A DNA stretch of 64,000 bases from Chinchilla lanigera (taxonomy: Eukaryota > Chordata > Mammalia > Rodentia > Chinchillidae): positions 2,686,124 through 2,750,123 of the forward strand of contig NW_004955416.1 in assembly GCF_000276665.1 (NCBI RefSeq). Reading direction: 5' to 3'. The notes below the pieces were generated by a model, which saw only the letters and a program-made list of their open reading frames with translations, ran no database searches and was not told the DNA's origin. Below are positions 11,061-22,399 of this stretch, one piece after another. The stretch's first letter is position 1. Each line of letters begins with the position of its first letter. The translations under genes were made by a program, and so were the position numbers.

Positions 11061-12899
11061 TTTAGAAATACATTCTCATTGCCCTCAACTAATTTGAAAT
11101 ACTATTTCCTATGAAACTGTTTGAATATCTGAAACAACTATATAAAGTAGCATACTGAATAGTTAGAAATAAAAGTCTTGATTTTGCTGTTAAAGGTTAT
11201 GCATTTTAATATGATCTTTTGGTTGATTTATGTAAAGCTTTGTATTTTTCATTTTCTCAATCCTGTCACTGTAGTGATGTATGGTATATTTTAGCATCAA
11301 GTCTGCCATAAGCAATAAAGTCAGAGTCCCAAAGAAATTTTAATTTATTTCCCTGTTTTTAACACAGAGCTTTTCATTATTCAGTTATTTTGTTTGGGAT
11401 CTTATGTTTAGCTGGTATCATTTTAATACTCATATAAATAATGTAGAATTTTAACTTACAGGTAAAATTTAAGTAGATAAATCACTTATAGAAAAATTTA
11501 AGGGTGGACATTATAAATAAAGTCACAATATAGATGACAACATAAAATATACACGAACAGTCTCTCTAAATGTTGTATTTTACATTCTAGTTTGCTTAGA
11601 GCATTTTTCTCTAATAATGAGATAAAAGAAAAATATGAAAATGTCTCATAAAATGGTATGCAACATGGAATGGAAACACATGTCTCTAAGATGTTGTATT
11701 AAGAAAAAAATGAAGTATGAAAAACAGTTAAATTCAAAAGTTCTTATGGAACTTTTAGCTAATATTTTTGAACAAAGAGCTCATTCAGAGAATACGATGA
11801 TGAAAAAGGAGCTGTCCTCAAGAAATCTGCAACTTACTAGAATAATTAAGTCCTTCAACAGCTATAGCACAAAGCTAAGTTTTCCTTACAGAATAGGAAA
11901 AAACAGTGTTAGGGTAGTTCATTTTGTATGGCTAAATGCATGACAGTATTTGAGTTCAACCTTATATGAGGGGTAGGATGCAAACAGTTAAAAGAAAGGG
12001 AAGAAGGAAAGCAGGTCAGAAAGAATAAGGAAAGGCGAGGGAGGAAAAAAGCCAATTGGTTCAGTATTGTTAGAGCAAAGGATACAATGGGTGAGGGACT
12101 GAGAGCAAGACTGAAAATAAATGTTATAGTGATGTCACATGGTCTCCAATTTCTGTCTAACAATCTTAGTTTGGAAAATAATATAGCAATATTGTGGAAT
12201 TTTGTGCAGGATAATAAACACTAGAAAGAAAAAAACATGACAGTAGAACTGATTATGTAAAGAAGGAAAGCATGGAGTTAACTCCAAAGAGTTCGGAGAA
12301 GTCACAACTTTTAACTGGAGAAATGAGCATAGGGATGAATGGTTTACGAGATGTAACAGAACATGGTACATGAGACATGGCTTAAAAGATGATACCAAAT
12401 TCTGTGTCTGAGTTACTAGAGGAGAAATGGTAACACTAAATAATAAGATAGGGAAAAAGATGAACTTGAAAGGGGGGGATAAGTTTACAATTTGTATATA
12501 ATGAGAAATAGTTCTAACTGAGGCCATATCTAAATTAATGTTACAATAATAAAAATAAAGTATGTCTTAAAAACTGAACTAAATAAAAGATCTCGGCGCT
12601 AAAGAAATAAAATAAATAGAAGTTCTAAGAACAAAATAAGTACGGAGATATGCTCATAGATCTGGAGATTAAATATTGTCAAGATGAATGTAAACATATA
12701 CTATAAACATGTACTAATAAAAATTTTTATAAAAGAATTATTTCTTTTGAATTAAATAACTAACGTAATACCAGTTTTATTAGATACAATTTTAACTGTA
12801 CAATAACATTTTTAGATCAGTGATTTGAGAATTCAATAGTAAAGTTTATTGTAGAAGAAAAAATAAATAATGAGGGCCAAGTAAATCTTAAGGACAAAT
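11061..12899. other. Intergenic, nothing recognised
   Basis: AT-rich. Frames at 11635-11943 (plus) and 11909-12527 (minus) lack any family resemblance. No splice-flanked exon was found. Confidence 0.4.
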
Positions 12900-13502
12900 T
12901 AAACAAAGATGAAAGAAAAAATATTGTCAACATGTCAGGTCTTCCTATCTTGATTTATAGATTTAATGCAATCCCAATAAAAATATGAGCAAGGCATTTT
13001 GAGGATAACAATCTGACTCTAACATTTATATGAGGAAGCAGTACAGTATTGAAAAATATGTTAGAAGACAAACATTTGACTTTAAGGCTAAAAGCTTAAA
13101 ATAATCAAAACCATGTGATACTTGCAAAACAAAAGACAAACATATTGATAGAATAAAGCAAACAGAGCAGAAATACACCATACAAATACACAAAAGAAAA
13201 AGGCAGTATAATGGAGAAAAGATACTCTTCTTTTTGGAACAACTGTTATCTACATAAAAAGAAAGGATCTAGATCTCTTACCAAAACTCAAAATGTATTA
13301 CAGACTTAAATGTAAACCACAGAAACCATCAACTCCTAGAAAACAGGATAAAATCTAGGTAACTTTGGGTTTGAGTCTATGGCTTTTTAGATGGAACACT
13401 AAATAGATTCAAATGTAAACCTCCTGTTCTGTGAAAATCATTAATGAGAAAATGCGAGAACACACTACAGAATGGGAGAAAATATCTGTACAAGGTATCA
13501 TA

Positions 13503-13880
13503 TGTGGTGATCAAGCTTAATTTTGTTAACTGGATTGGCTTGGAAGCTGCCCGGGGGACTGGTGCAGCACACTTCTGGATGTGTCTGGGTAGACAGAGGT
13601 CTTACCTTGGTACTGTATGTAACTAATCCCTTGTCCTTCCTTTCTGGTATTGTTCCCTTGCTCTGCTTCCTGGTTGCCATGGAACTACACAGGTTAGTTT
13701 TGTCAAACTCTTCTACCGTGACAGTTCTGTCTTGTACTGAATCATGGACTGAATCTCCTGAAACCCAATCATGGACTGAATCTCTCTCCTGAAACAGTCA
13801 GCTAAACTAAACCTCCCTTCCTTTAAATTGTGGATGTTTGGGATTTTGTTCCAGTACCATCAAAACTGATTGATATATCT
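13503..13880 (+). mobile_element. Solo LTR, MaLR-like, nested in L1
   Basis: It begins TGTGGTGATCAAGCTTAAT with TTGTTAACTGGATTGG, and contains CTTCTGGATGTGTCTGGG and a CTTCCTGGTTGCCATGG block. It ends with CTCCCTTCCTTTAAATTGTGG and a GGGATTTTGTTCCAG block typical of rodent MaLR LTRs. A short internal duplication, AATCATGGACTGAATCTC, occurs at about 13739 and 13767. The ends are approximate. Confidence 0.6.
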
Positions 13881-14126
13881 AACAAAGAACTACTATTCAA
13901 AATATATACACTTCTAAAGTCAGTAATAAAAAAAATTTAAAATGGGCAACAGATGTAAAGATAAATTTCACCAAAGAAGATATATAGGTGGCAAATATAC
14001 ATGGAAACATGCTTAACATCAGAAATCATTAGGGGATTACAAACTAAAACAATAAAATTAAAAAGTCTAAAACATATATAACATCCAATGCCCATTAACT
14101 GCTGACAGGAATGCAAAATGGTACAC

Positions 14127-14526
14127 TGTTATGGTTGAAACATTGTGTCAACTTGGGGAGTCTAGAGGTTTGGCTAAGTGACTCAGCAGGAAGCCAGGAT
14201 ACTTACTTCATATACATCCTGAGCCTGTGGAAAAGGAGGGCATGGAGATTATGTGAGAGCTACATACCCCTTAGGTGGGGGTAGCCTGTTTACAAAGTAA
14301 GGCAGGGAAAAAGAAGCTGCTTGCCGCCATTCTCCCTTTTACTCTGGCTGCTTTGCTGTTCGGCTGCCATTCCCCTCTTTGCTCTTGTTGGTTTGCTACC
14401 TTCTGCCTCGGAGCCAGCCAAGTATGGACTGAAACCTCCACAAACTGTAAGCTAAATAAACCTTTCCTTCCTTCATTTTGGGCGTTGGGTATTTTGTCTC
14501 AGCAACAAGAGAAAAGTAACCAAGAA
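14127..14526 (+). mobile_element. Solo LTR, ERVL-MaLR type, nested in L1
   Basis: It starts TGTTATGG and has a 5-bp duplication TACAC (14122-14126 and 14527-14531). It shares GCTGCTTGCCGCCATTC, CAAGTATGGACTGAAACC, CTAAATAAACCTTTCC and AAAAGTAACCAAGA with the LTR at 532-880. It splits the same L1 as its left neighbour. Confidence 0.8.
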
Positions 14527-15190
14527 TACACCTACTATGGAAGCCAGTTTGACAATTTCTTTAAAAACTAGACATCTCTTTACCATTCTCTTATGATTCA
14601 GTGTTCATGCTCCTTGGTATTTACACGGATGAACTAGAAATTTATATTCATAGTTAATTTCTGTACATGAATGTTTATAATGATTTTATTCATAAATGCC
14701 AAAGAATGGAAGCAACCTAGATATCCTTGGGAAGTGAATGGATAAACTTTGGTATATCAAGACAATGGAACATTGATCAGCATCACAAAGAAATGAGGTA
14801 TGAAAATTAACGAGTGAAATGAGCTAACCTGAAAAGGCTAGTTTTAAATTCACTTTAAAATAAAAAGAAAATAAAATGTATAATTTCAAGTATGTGACAT
14901 TCTGCAAAATTAAATTATGGTTAGAGTTAAAAGATCAGTGGTTACTAGAGGCAGAGGGAAGGGAGGCTGGTGCATAGACAGATACATGTTCTTAGACATT
15001 TGTCCAAGCCATATAATATAAAATACAAGAGTGAACATAATGCAAGCTATGGACTTTTGGTGATAATAATTCATCGAAGTAAGTTCGTCAATTGTGACAA
15101 AAACACCATTCTGGCAGGATGATGACAGTGGCATAGGCTGTGCTTGTGCAGAGGTAGGGAGTATACATAGGATTTCTACTTCTTGCTCAA

Positions 15191-15339
15191 CTTTGCTGTG
15201 AAACAAAAAGTTTTCTAGAAAGAAGTATTTTTTTTTGTTTTTAGGAGAAAGTATTATTTTTTAAAAAAAGTTTTCTAAGGTAAGCATAAGGAATGCTTGA
15301 AAGTTGCAGTTTTAAAATCAATCATAAAGCAACCAGTTA
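15191..15339. other. L1/SINE spacer
   Basis: A/T-run-rich stretch between the L1 3' end and the next SINE. Confidence 0.4.
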
Positions 15340-15513
15340 TAGCTAGGCAAGGTGGCACACACCTGTACTCCCAGCATCTGGGAGGCTGAGGCTGCAAGAT
15401 CACCATGAGCTTGAGGCTAGCCTGGGTTACACAGTGTGTCCAAGACCAGCTTGAACTACATAGCAAGACCCTGTCTCAAAAGAACACCCCCCCCAAAAAA
15501 AAAACAAGAAAAA
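15340..15513 (+). mobile_element. B1/Alu-like SINE
   Basis: Body GGCAAGGTGGCACACACC, CTGGGAGGCTGAGG, AGGCTAGCCTGGGTTACAC, then a second AGACCAGCTTGAACTACAT block (the B1 internal duplication) and AAGACCCTGTCTC, with a C-interrupted A-rich tail. Confidence 0.9.
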
Positions 15514-15624
15514 AAACCTAACCAACTCTAATAGTTTTCCTGATTGTCCAGTTATGTTGAAATGTTGAATAATATATTCAAAATAAAAAGGACAAATCAC
15601 TTAGGTGACAACTAGCATAATAAG

Positions 15625-15630
15625 TTTATT
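15625..15630 (-). terminator. DPH6: Candidate DPH6 poly(A) signal
   Basis: AATAAA on the minus strand (plus-strand TTTATT), 390 bases past the DPH6 stop codon, followed within 30 bases by a moderately GT-rich stretch. It would define a 3'UTR of about 0.4 kb. No transcript evidence is available here, and other signals further left are possible. Confidence 0.4.
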
Positions 15631-16019
15631 GGTTAAATAAACTGTTTTGTCACCTTCATTTTCAGATGTTTCTGCAGGGATGGGAAAATGAAAGGGAGGA
15701 AAAGAAACTAATGTGATGATGAAATATTACAAAATGGGAGTTGGAGATAAAAGAAAAAAAAAAGGATAAATACTTTTCTCCCTATGACATAGAGATCATA
15801 GTGAGATATGTTAAAAAAGAGAAAGTGAATCTTGAGGAAGTAGGTAGTATTACTGAACGAAGCCATTGATATTTTCCCAATTAACAGTTTCATTAATTTC
15901 CTCTGGAAACAACTATGTTTTTCTGAGACATTAAAAAAGTGGGAAAAAGTTGGTAACAGCTGACAAACTGGTATTTTTTATAGAAATGATAGCTTAGTCA
16001 ATAGTGTTCTAAATGCTTT
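15631..16019 (-). other. DPH6: Predicted DPH6 3'UTR
   Basis: Sequence between the DPH6 stop and the first good AATAAA. It contains no recognised interspersed repeat, whereas the flank to its left begins with a SINE, which fits a retained transcript end. The boundary is inferred. Confidence 0.4.
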
Positions 16020-16073
16020 TTAAGAACTGTGTATAGAACCACATATTTTGTAGTTGTCAGGCACTGGAGATAC
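16020..16073 (-). CDS. DPH6: DPH6 terminal coding exon
   Basis: The minus strand has a strong acceptor (long T run, then CTTTTAG at 16074-16080) followed by 17 codons VSPVPDNYKICGSIHSS and a TAA stop at 16020-16022. The first part matches the expected DPH6 C-terminus (VxxVPDNY...), and the 17-codon length equals that of the human protein's last exon as I recall it. The residues after NYK differ from the human ending. The exon starts in phase 0, exactly continuing ...HLEDK from the exon at 17328-17415. The short tail is outside the catalytic fold, so divergence is tolerable; an assembly error or alternative terminal exon is possible but less likely given the acceptor and phase. Confidence 0.85.
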   Translation of the reverse strand, partial: VSPVPDNYKICGSIHSS

Positions 16074-17327
16074 CTAAAAGAAAAAAAAAAACACACCATA
16101 TTTATTCAGTGTCAGTGAATATTCACCTTAAAGATATAACACAGCTATTTGCAACAGGGCAAATGGATTAAGAGGACCAATGCAATGTCAAACCAAGGCA
16201 ATCAATGCCCTATTCAGGTAGATTTGAACATATAATGGGAGCAATGTCTAAACATGCGTTCAGTGGTTTTGACTTTGTGTTATATGGCAGAAGAGTAGAA
16301 AGGATCTAGAAGTGGTTCTTTCTATGAGTTTGAAAGATGTTTAGATAGTATAACTTAATTCCCTTGAGGGTTATCAGCCTTTTGGATAAAAACCCACCAA
16401 TAGGTCCCTTCCAGTTGAATTCACTGAGCCATTTTCAATCCTGTTCATAATCATTTTTCTGGGGAATTGGCACCAGTAAAAACAAAACAAAACACAAAAA
16501 ACCTCTATTATGGAAACTCTCATCTTGAGATTTTAAGGTTTCCATTCTTTTCCTACTTTTGCCAAATCTTCATTAGTCCTCTTTCAGATTCTCTATCATG
16601 TGAATGTAAGTGCAAGTGTGCCTCAGACTTAGGGAAAGAACACCAACATACAAGACTTTTCCCATTCTTATTTTCTGATGCCACTCTCGTTTCTTTACAT
16701 AATGTCAGCTATTACTTCTATGATGATAAATATGAAACAATATGTCAAGGATCAATCAAAAGATCTAATCCAGACCTTAACCTATTCAGTAAGGTATCAT
16801 TGAATTGACATTTTTTGCTGTATCTTGACCATCAATTTAGTTAATATAAAAGTACTGCATTTTTGCCTCATTTTCTTTCTTTTGTACCTCAGTTTACTTT
16901 GGATATTATTAGAAAAGCTTTTATTTGTATTTTTTTCCTCTTAAGCTTTGTATAATGAATATCAAATACATCATCAAATCTTTCCCCTAATCCTTATGGA
17001 AAACAATGTAATTATTGGTATGTTATCACTTATCTAACTATTTAACATTTGGTTTTATATTTGGTTTTATATTCCTCTCAATGTTTATCATTTATTACTT
17101 CCTTTCAACAGATCCTCAAACTCTTTAGAAATGTAGTATCTTCTGTACCATAAAGAACCCTCAAAACTACAGCACTTGTAAAATCCCTTCTTACTGGCTG
17201 AAAAGCTGAAAAAAATCACTAGAGATAAAGTCAACTACTGCTTCTACTGTTACATGGTTATATATACAGAGTCAAAACATATATCTCAGTTTTCTATAAA
17301 AATCAAAATAATCTTAGATTTGCTTGC
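16074..17327 (-). other. DPH6: DPH6 last intron (GC-AG type)
   Basis: 1254 bases. The donor on the minus strand is AAG|GCAAGC and the acceptor is TTTTAG. GC donors are a known minor class of U2-type introns and usually have a strong match in the other donor positions, as here (AAG before, AAG after the GC). No repeat was clearly recognised inside. Confidence 0.75.
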
Positions 17328-17415
17328 CTTGTCTTCCAAGTGCAATCCTAAAAAGCGCAGATAAGCCACGGGTGCAAATGCATCAGCTGCATGTATGACT
17401 ACTTCCGAGGAATCT
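17328..17415 (-). CDS. DPH6: DPH6 penultimate coding exon
   Basis: Acceptor TTTTTTCTTTTTCAG precedes 88 bases that complete a valine codon and encode DSSEVVIHA followed by ADAFAPVAYLRFLGLHLEDK. This is the conserved C-terminal segment of diphthine-ammonia ligase, part of the region that packs against the ATP-pyrophosphatase fold. The upstream exon ends with GT and this one starts with A, so the split codon GTA (Val) is in frame. The only donor that keeps the protein in register is GC at 17327-17326 (AAG|GCAAGC); no GT is nearby in a usable position. The longer open frame at 17286-17483 is this exon plus intron read-through. Confidence 0.93.
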
Positions 17416-18339
17416 CTGAAAAAGAAAAAATTTATACTGCATTTGTTTACCACTAAATTGTGACTACTGATAGGACACAGCAAAAACCCTCACTTTATGC
17501 TCTTTTCCATGGGTATAAACTATGTAGCTGTTAACATGTATTTTTAATAATCCAGTATTTGAGTAAAAAGATCAAGAATACTACCTCTAAGAATATTAAA
17601 ATCATGACACTTTTTAAAGGTTCAAAACTCTCTGAATAATTTTGAGACAAACTTGTTCAGTTTTACTTTCACAAATCTGCTTGGCATGGGCTAAAAATTA
17701 AACATTAGTACTTTATCTTCATTATTCTTTTCATTTTCAATAGGTAATTCATTCAGTGTTTCACAAAAAAAGTCTCAATTATCCTTCACAAAAGCAGTAC
17801 TAGTGATAGTTTTAAGCTCTAGCTGAACTCTTCACACTGCAGTATCACTGCTATTAAAATTGATTGTCTGACTTGGTAATTACCATATTCAGGTAAAATT
17901 GTATGAACTTGCTGGCATCATATGGATAAATGTAAATTAACACAACTTTTTATCAAAGATACCCTGTAAAGCACATATGAACACTAAGATTACGACCGAA
18001 GTCTTAATAACCTATTATTTTTATTGTTGTTAATTAAGAGAGAAATAATGTTTTGCATTTCAACTGAAAATTTAAAAACTGAAATTCATTTCTATTTATG
18101 TCTCAGGAAATGTACTTAATGCTTACATTAATATTGTTAGCATTCTGAACATCGCAGTGTAGGAAAACTAATTCTTACTTTGACTCTGCCACTAACAAAA
18201 GAACATTCTTGTATTAACGTTTGTAGTGCAAAATTACTGAGTGGCAATGGAAGAAACCTCAAAATCTTAATTCCAAAATGCTACATTTTTATGATCAAAA
18301 TATATTTACTTTCCACTTGAAAGACTTAAGATTAAGGAA

Positions 18340-18722
18340 GCATGTTTTAATCATAAGTGAAATAAACTGGACACATATGTGTAAATATCGCATTATCTCT
18401 CTGGTGTGAGAAACAAATTGTAAAGAAGAACTAAAAAAGTGCAGTAGATAGTGTGAAACAGAAGACATTGTTCAAAAGGAAAAGAAAACTAGGGACAGGG
18501 GAGAGGCAAATGAAGGGAAAGAAAAAAATCAGAAAAGAAGGATAAAATGAAAACAGAGCTTGGTAAACAAGGAGGGGAAGGGGACTTGAAAGGAGGGGAT
18601 GGGAATGGAAAAAAAAATAGGAATCAAGATATATATTGTATAAATACCAATTCCATAAGTGAATGTGATCATTATGTATATCTAAACTGTACCAAATAAA
18701 CTTAAATAAAATAAAAAATAAG
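18340..18722 (+). mobile_element. LINE-1 3'UTR, 5'-truncated
   Basis: Contains AATCATAAGTGAAATAAACTGG, CTCTCTGGTGTGAGAAAC and a purine-rich 3'UTR ending AATAAACTTAAATAAAATAAAAAAT. It lies antisense to DPH6. The minus-strand frame 18431-18727 is the complement of the purine run. Confidence 0.8.
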
Positions 18723-19059
18723 AGCATATTTGATGACTAAAATAAAAAAGGATTTCCATTCATTTAGTATCAAATATGCATCTTGTTAATAATTAGAAAA
18801 ATAATATTAAAAAGGATTTGTTTGATATTAAGAGGAAAGTAACTTATAAAACAGTAGAATTATTGAACAATCAGGATCCTGATGAAAAGATACAACTTGT
18901 TTTCACAGGCAATGTCAAGGAACAGATGCTTCCAGATATGAGGAGGAAAAGGAAAAGTACAGAGGAAGTCCTAACTTGAAACCTACTCAGTTTTTTCCTT
19001 TAATGTGTTATTCCTCCTTTTCTTCAGAGCTGCGTGCTCTGGTCAAATCTCGGCTGTGT

Positions 19060-19180
19060 AGTAAGATTCAAACCTCAAATCTTGTTTATGATGTCACTCG
19101 TACATTAATTTCAGTTTCTTTATTCCTGACCCCATGCTTAAATGCTGCCTAAGGCAGGCAGCTTGGTTTTGATGTCCTTC
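19060..19180 (+). repeat. Paralogous segment, copy 1
   Basis: AATTTCAGTTTCTTTATTCC ... GCTGCCTAAGGCAGGCAGC TTGGTTTTGAT is repeated about 500 bases to the right (19604-19699). CTGCC-TAA-GGCAG forms a small hairpin. The family is unknown; it could be two LTR or MITE-like copies. Confidence 0.6.
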
Positions 19181-19333
19181 AAAATGGTGTGCATCAATAG
19201 CATAATTAACCTGAACCAATACTATCTCAGTGGAAAAGTTTTCAGGTCCTCCCTTCTCTTATCTTTCTAAATATAGAAAGATGACAGCACATAGCTTACT
19301 TAATTGATGCAATTCTACATTCAGAATCAAGAG

Positions 19334-19337
<4 letters not shown>

Positions 19338-19366
<29 letters not shown>
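19338..19366. repeat. (TA)n microsatellite
   Basis: About 29 bases of alternating AT within a DPH6 intron. Confidence 0.95.
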
Positions 19367-19368
<2 letters not shown>

Positions 19369-19603
19369 TGAGCACTCAATGAAGGAGAATGTGATTTTTA
19401 ATGGTCCTATTAAATGTGTGACTAACATCATTCACTTAAAAAAGGCAAGAGTCAACTCAGACTAGATATGAAACAAAAAGTTTTCAGTTTCAAACGGAAT
19501 AATGCAACTATTACTCTTCCTTTCTTTTTCCAAATTATCACCTAAAACTATTTCCAAGAATGTCTAGTCTCAGTTTGCTTTACAGATGTTGCTCTTAGAT
19601 GAA

Positions 19604-19699
19604 TTTCAGTTTCTCTGTTCCTGATTCCAGCCTTAGAAAACAAGCGTGGGCTTAAAGGCTGCCTAATGCAGGCAGCTTGGTTTTGATATCAAAACCAAG
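19604..19699 (+). repeat. Paralogous segment, copy 2, ending in perfect palindrome
   Basis: Matches copy 1 at AATTTCAGTTTCT, CTGATTCCAG and GCTGCCTAATGCAGGCAGC, with an extra stretch in the middle. It ends in a 24-base perfect palindrome at 19676-19699, with arms CTTGGTTTTGAT and ATCAAAACCAAG without spacer. Confidence 0.7.
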
Positions 19700-20308
19700 T
19701 CCTAAAAGCAGGACCTGTCGGAATATCCTGAAATTAAACCAGAAAATCAATTAAGTCTGATTGTGCTACACCAAAAATACTTTCAATTATGCTACACCAA
19801 AAATGCTTTGCTGGCCGTCCTCCTCTCATTTCTCCATTCATATACAAACCCAGTGCTGTTATGACTTGTCATAAAAATGAAGCTTCTTTACACCAAAGGC
19901 CTGCCAATATTTCCTTCCAGTGCTGTATCAGGTTCACTCCTACTTACAACTTTAATATGGCAACTGAGTCTGCCTAGCCCTCTCTTTATGATGTTAGACT
20001 CCTGGAGGTGAGATATCTTCCCATACCTCCTATCCAAAAGAAACACTCTGGTATTATCTTTTGAGATATGGTCTTTGTTCTTACTTGTCCTCTGAAAAAA
20101 ACAACTGTGCTAGGTTGCGGTTGAGACACTGTTTATTTTTTCTGCTCAAAACAATTATCTCCATCTTCACTGAGACAAACCCAGGTATTCCCTGGGTGTT
20201 CACACCTACCTTCACAGATATGTCAAATGTTATTTCTATGATGCTTGCCTTGACATGCATAGACAGTACTCGTTTTCTCCTTTGCATGCTTTAGTATCAC
20301 ATTTACAG

Positions 20309-20337
20309 CTCTCTCTCTCTCTGTCTTCTCTCTCTCT
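20309..20337. repeat. (CT)n microsatellite
   Basis: Imperfect CT run. Confidence 0.9.
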
Positions 20338-20339
20338 TA

Positions 20340-20470
20340 ATAGGTCTACTATATAATTTTATCCATCATTGTTTGCCTAGCCCTGTCCCACTCCACCCCA
20401 ACACTTGCCTCAACACAGAATAAAATATGTGGTAGCCCTTAGACATCTGTTAAGTAAGTAAATAAACGTG
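20340..20470 (+). mobile_element. Possible L2 3' end
   Basis: TGCCTAGCCC...CAACACAGAATAAAATATGTGG...TTAAGTAAGTAAATAAAC has the layout of an L2 tail. Weak, by eye. Confidence 0.3.
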
Positions 20471-21379
20471 CAGCCAAACTTTGTTAAGTATCCTCACATT
20501 TACACATTAACTATTGAAACAATCAGAAATTCACATTGATTTTTCAATTACCTATCTGCATATGAATACAGTTTCTTTCATGCATAATTCAAACATAAAT
20601 GTTTATGAACACATATACATCGATACTACCATATAACATCCCTAGAATAATAAAAAAGAGTAATGTGTGTAGAAATTGAATATAAGAAAAATAGTTTCCA
20701 AGTTCAAACAAATTCCCAAGGAATACAGAAACTTAAGTGAGAAAGCAGATAAGGTACTTGCTTCATCTTCATGGAGAAATGCCACTTTCTAGTGCTCTGT
20801 ACTGAGCCTGTCTTGAATGGGTAGAAAATGAGTAGGTTGTTAATGACCATTTGGTTGCGATAAACAACTCACTCTGGCACTAGAAACTTCTAGTTCACCA
20901 TAGCTGACACTCTCAGTAGTGTGACCAATTCCCTCATACCATTATCTCTATCAGGCTGAAGTTCCTATGTCTACAAAATGAACAGGCTGAAAAAGATTAC
21001 TTTTCCAGGTTAAAGTACTGTTATAAAAACATCTTCTAGTTGTGAAGTATAAAGTAATACATGTGCAATAGCTAATAGGTTGTCCATTAAGACTTTTGAG
21101 AGTTACAGGACCTCAATTTGTTAGGTAAATGGGTAAAGTATTATTTTTTGGCATTTCTTCCTCTTACTGTGTTTTCTCTAATTTGCTTAGTCCCATATTA
21201 ATAAACATACATATCCGAACTTTCCCATTATACCATGCAAATCCTCTTCTTGAATAATTAAACATTATTTTATAGAATACTTGATACATATTTCATTCAT
21301 GAATTATTTCATGATTATTATGATGAGAAGTATCTCTCATCTACAAGTTTATGATTCTTAACTTTTACCACCCTGTGTC

Positions 21380-21510
21380 ACAAATGTACTCAGATACATT
21401 TTTTTCCCACTTCTATAAAGGCAGAAACTCTCTTAGAACCTTGATAGTGCCCCAATAGCATGCTCTGGACACAGCAGGAACTTAATAAAAACTTGCCAGT
21501 AAATTATTAT
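21380..21510 (+). mobile_element. L2-like LINE 3' end
   Basis: ATAAAGGCAGAAACTCTCTTAG, CCCCAATAGCATGCTCTGG and CAGCAGGAACTTAATAAAAAC reproduce the L2 3' end layout (summary block, 'cacagcaggaact' and 'aataaa' tail). Confidence 0.5.
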
Positions 21511-22399
21511 GTTCACAGTTAATGGAAGTTAGAAGAACATGAAAAAAGAGTGTTTGAACATTGTACATGGAGACGAAAGTGGCTGATCATTTTTACTAAA
21601 TAAGCATTTTTAGATTACCCGTCTTTAGTTGTCTTATTTTCTTATATAATTCCCTTTCTTATTATTAATATCAAAGAATTCAAGTCTTAAAGTTGAAAAT
21701 GTCGGAGCTCTCCATTCAGCCAAGAACAATTCTGACAGTCTTTCCAGAAGGCATAAGAGCTTAGAAAAAGCAGATAAAATGCTCTTAGAATATAACATGA
21801 GTGACATAAATTAAAGCATGGGTAATAATGTAACAAACTGAAGAAAGTTCCTATTTTTTCACTATACTAATTTTAACAATTTATAGCAAAATCACACTAC
21901 TCACCATAAATTGAATCTGTTTAAAAACAGTTTGTATATAAAAATAACCCCAAATAACTCAAATGTTTAGTATCACCATTCTAACTTGTTAAAGACAGGA
22001 GAAAGAAAAAAGAGGACAGAGTTAATGGAACCCACAGGCTACTGATGTGGCAGTTTATCAAATGCAGTTGCAATGAAAGATAAATAATACAGGCGATTCA
22101 CACTTCATGAAAGGATAAAAGTGTCAGTGTGTAGGTACCAGTTTTACTGCAGGCCATAATCAGCAAGTAAACGAAAGTGCAATGTCTAAAAAGTTTATTG
22201 CCTTCTATGAAGGCCTCGTCTTGTCAGGTATTGATTTAAGTATTCAGACAACTTCAGTGGTATTAAACAAATTGAGTGTTTGTGAACTTAGAGGACATGT
22301 TCTATTTCTTTCAAGAAAAGTTGCCTCAAGATTAATGTGAAGTTATTTCTATCATTCAAATTTAAGGAAAGGAAAGAAAATGCTGAAATGATCTCTTAC

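Larger units (their letters stand above)
12900..15190 (+). mobile_element. Old LINE-1 interrupted by two MaLR LTRs
   Basis: Three colinear L1 pieces on the plus strand: 12900-13502 (ORF2, with TTTAATGCAATCCCAATAAA), 13881-14126 (ORF2, with AATGGGCAACAGATG and ATGCCCATTAACTG), and 14527-15190 (ORF2 end and 3'UTR, with AATGGAAGCAACCTAGATA and AGTGGTTACTAGAGGCAG). Removing 13503-13880 and 14127-14526 restores the L1 order, so the LTRs inserted later. Many stops; non-functional. Confidence 0.8.
17416..22399 (-). other. DPH6: DPH6 intron between exons at 22400 and 17328
   Basis: 4984 bases, GTAAGA donor and TTTTCAG acceptor on the minus strand. It holds an L1 3' end, AT and CT microsatellites, a paralogous repeat pair with a perfect palindrome, and possible L2 tails. 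17416-18340 and 20470-21380 show nothing recognisable. Confidence 0.85.

Noticed and set aside
12135..12527. 130-residue minus-strand frame
   Set aside because: Low-complexity hydrophobic text from T-rich sequence; no motif, no conserved neighbour.
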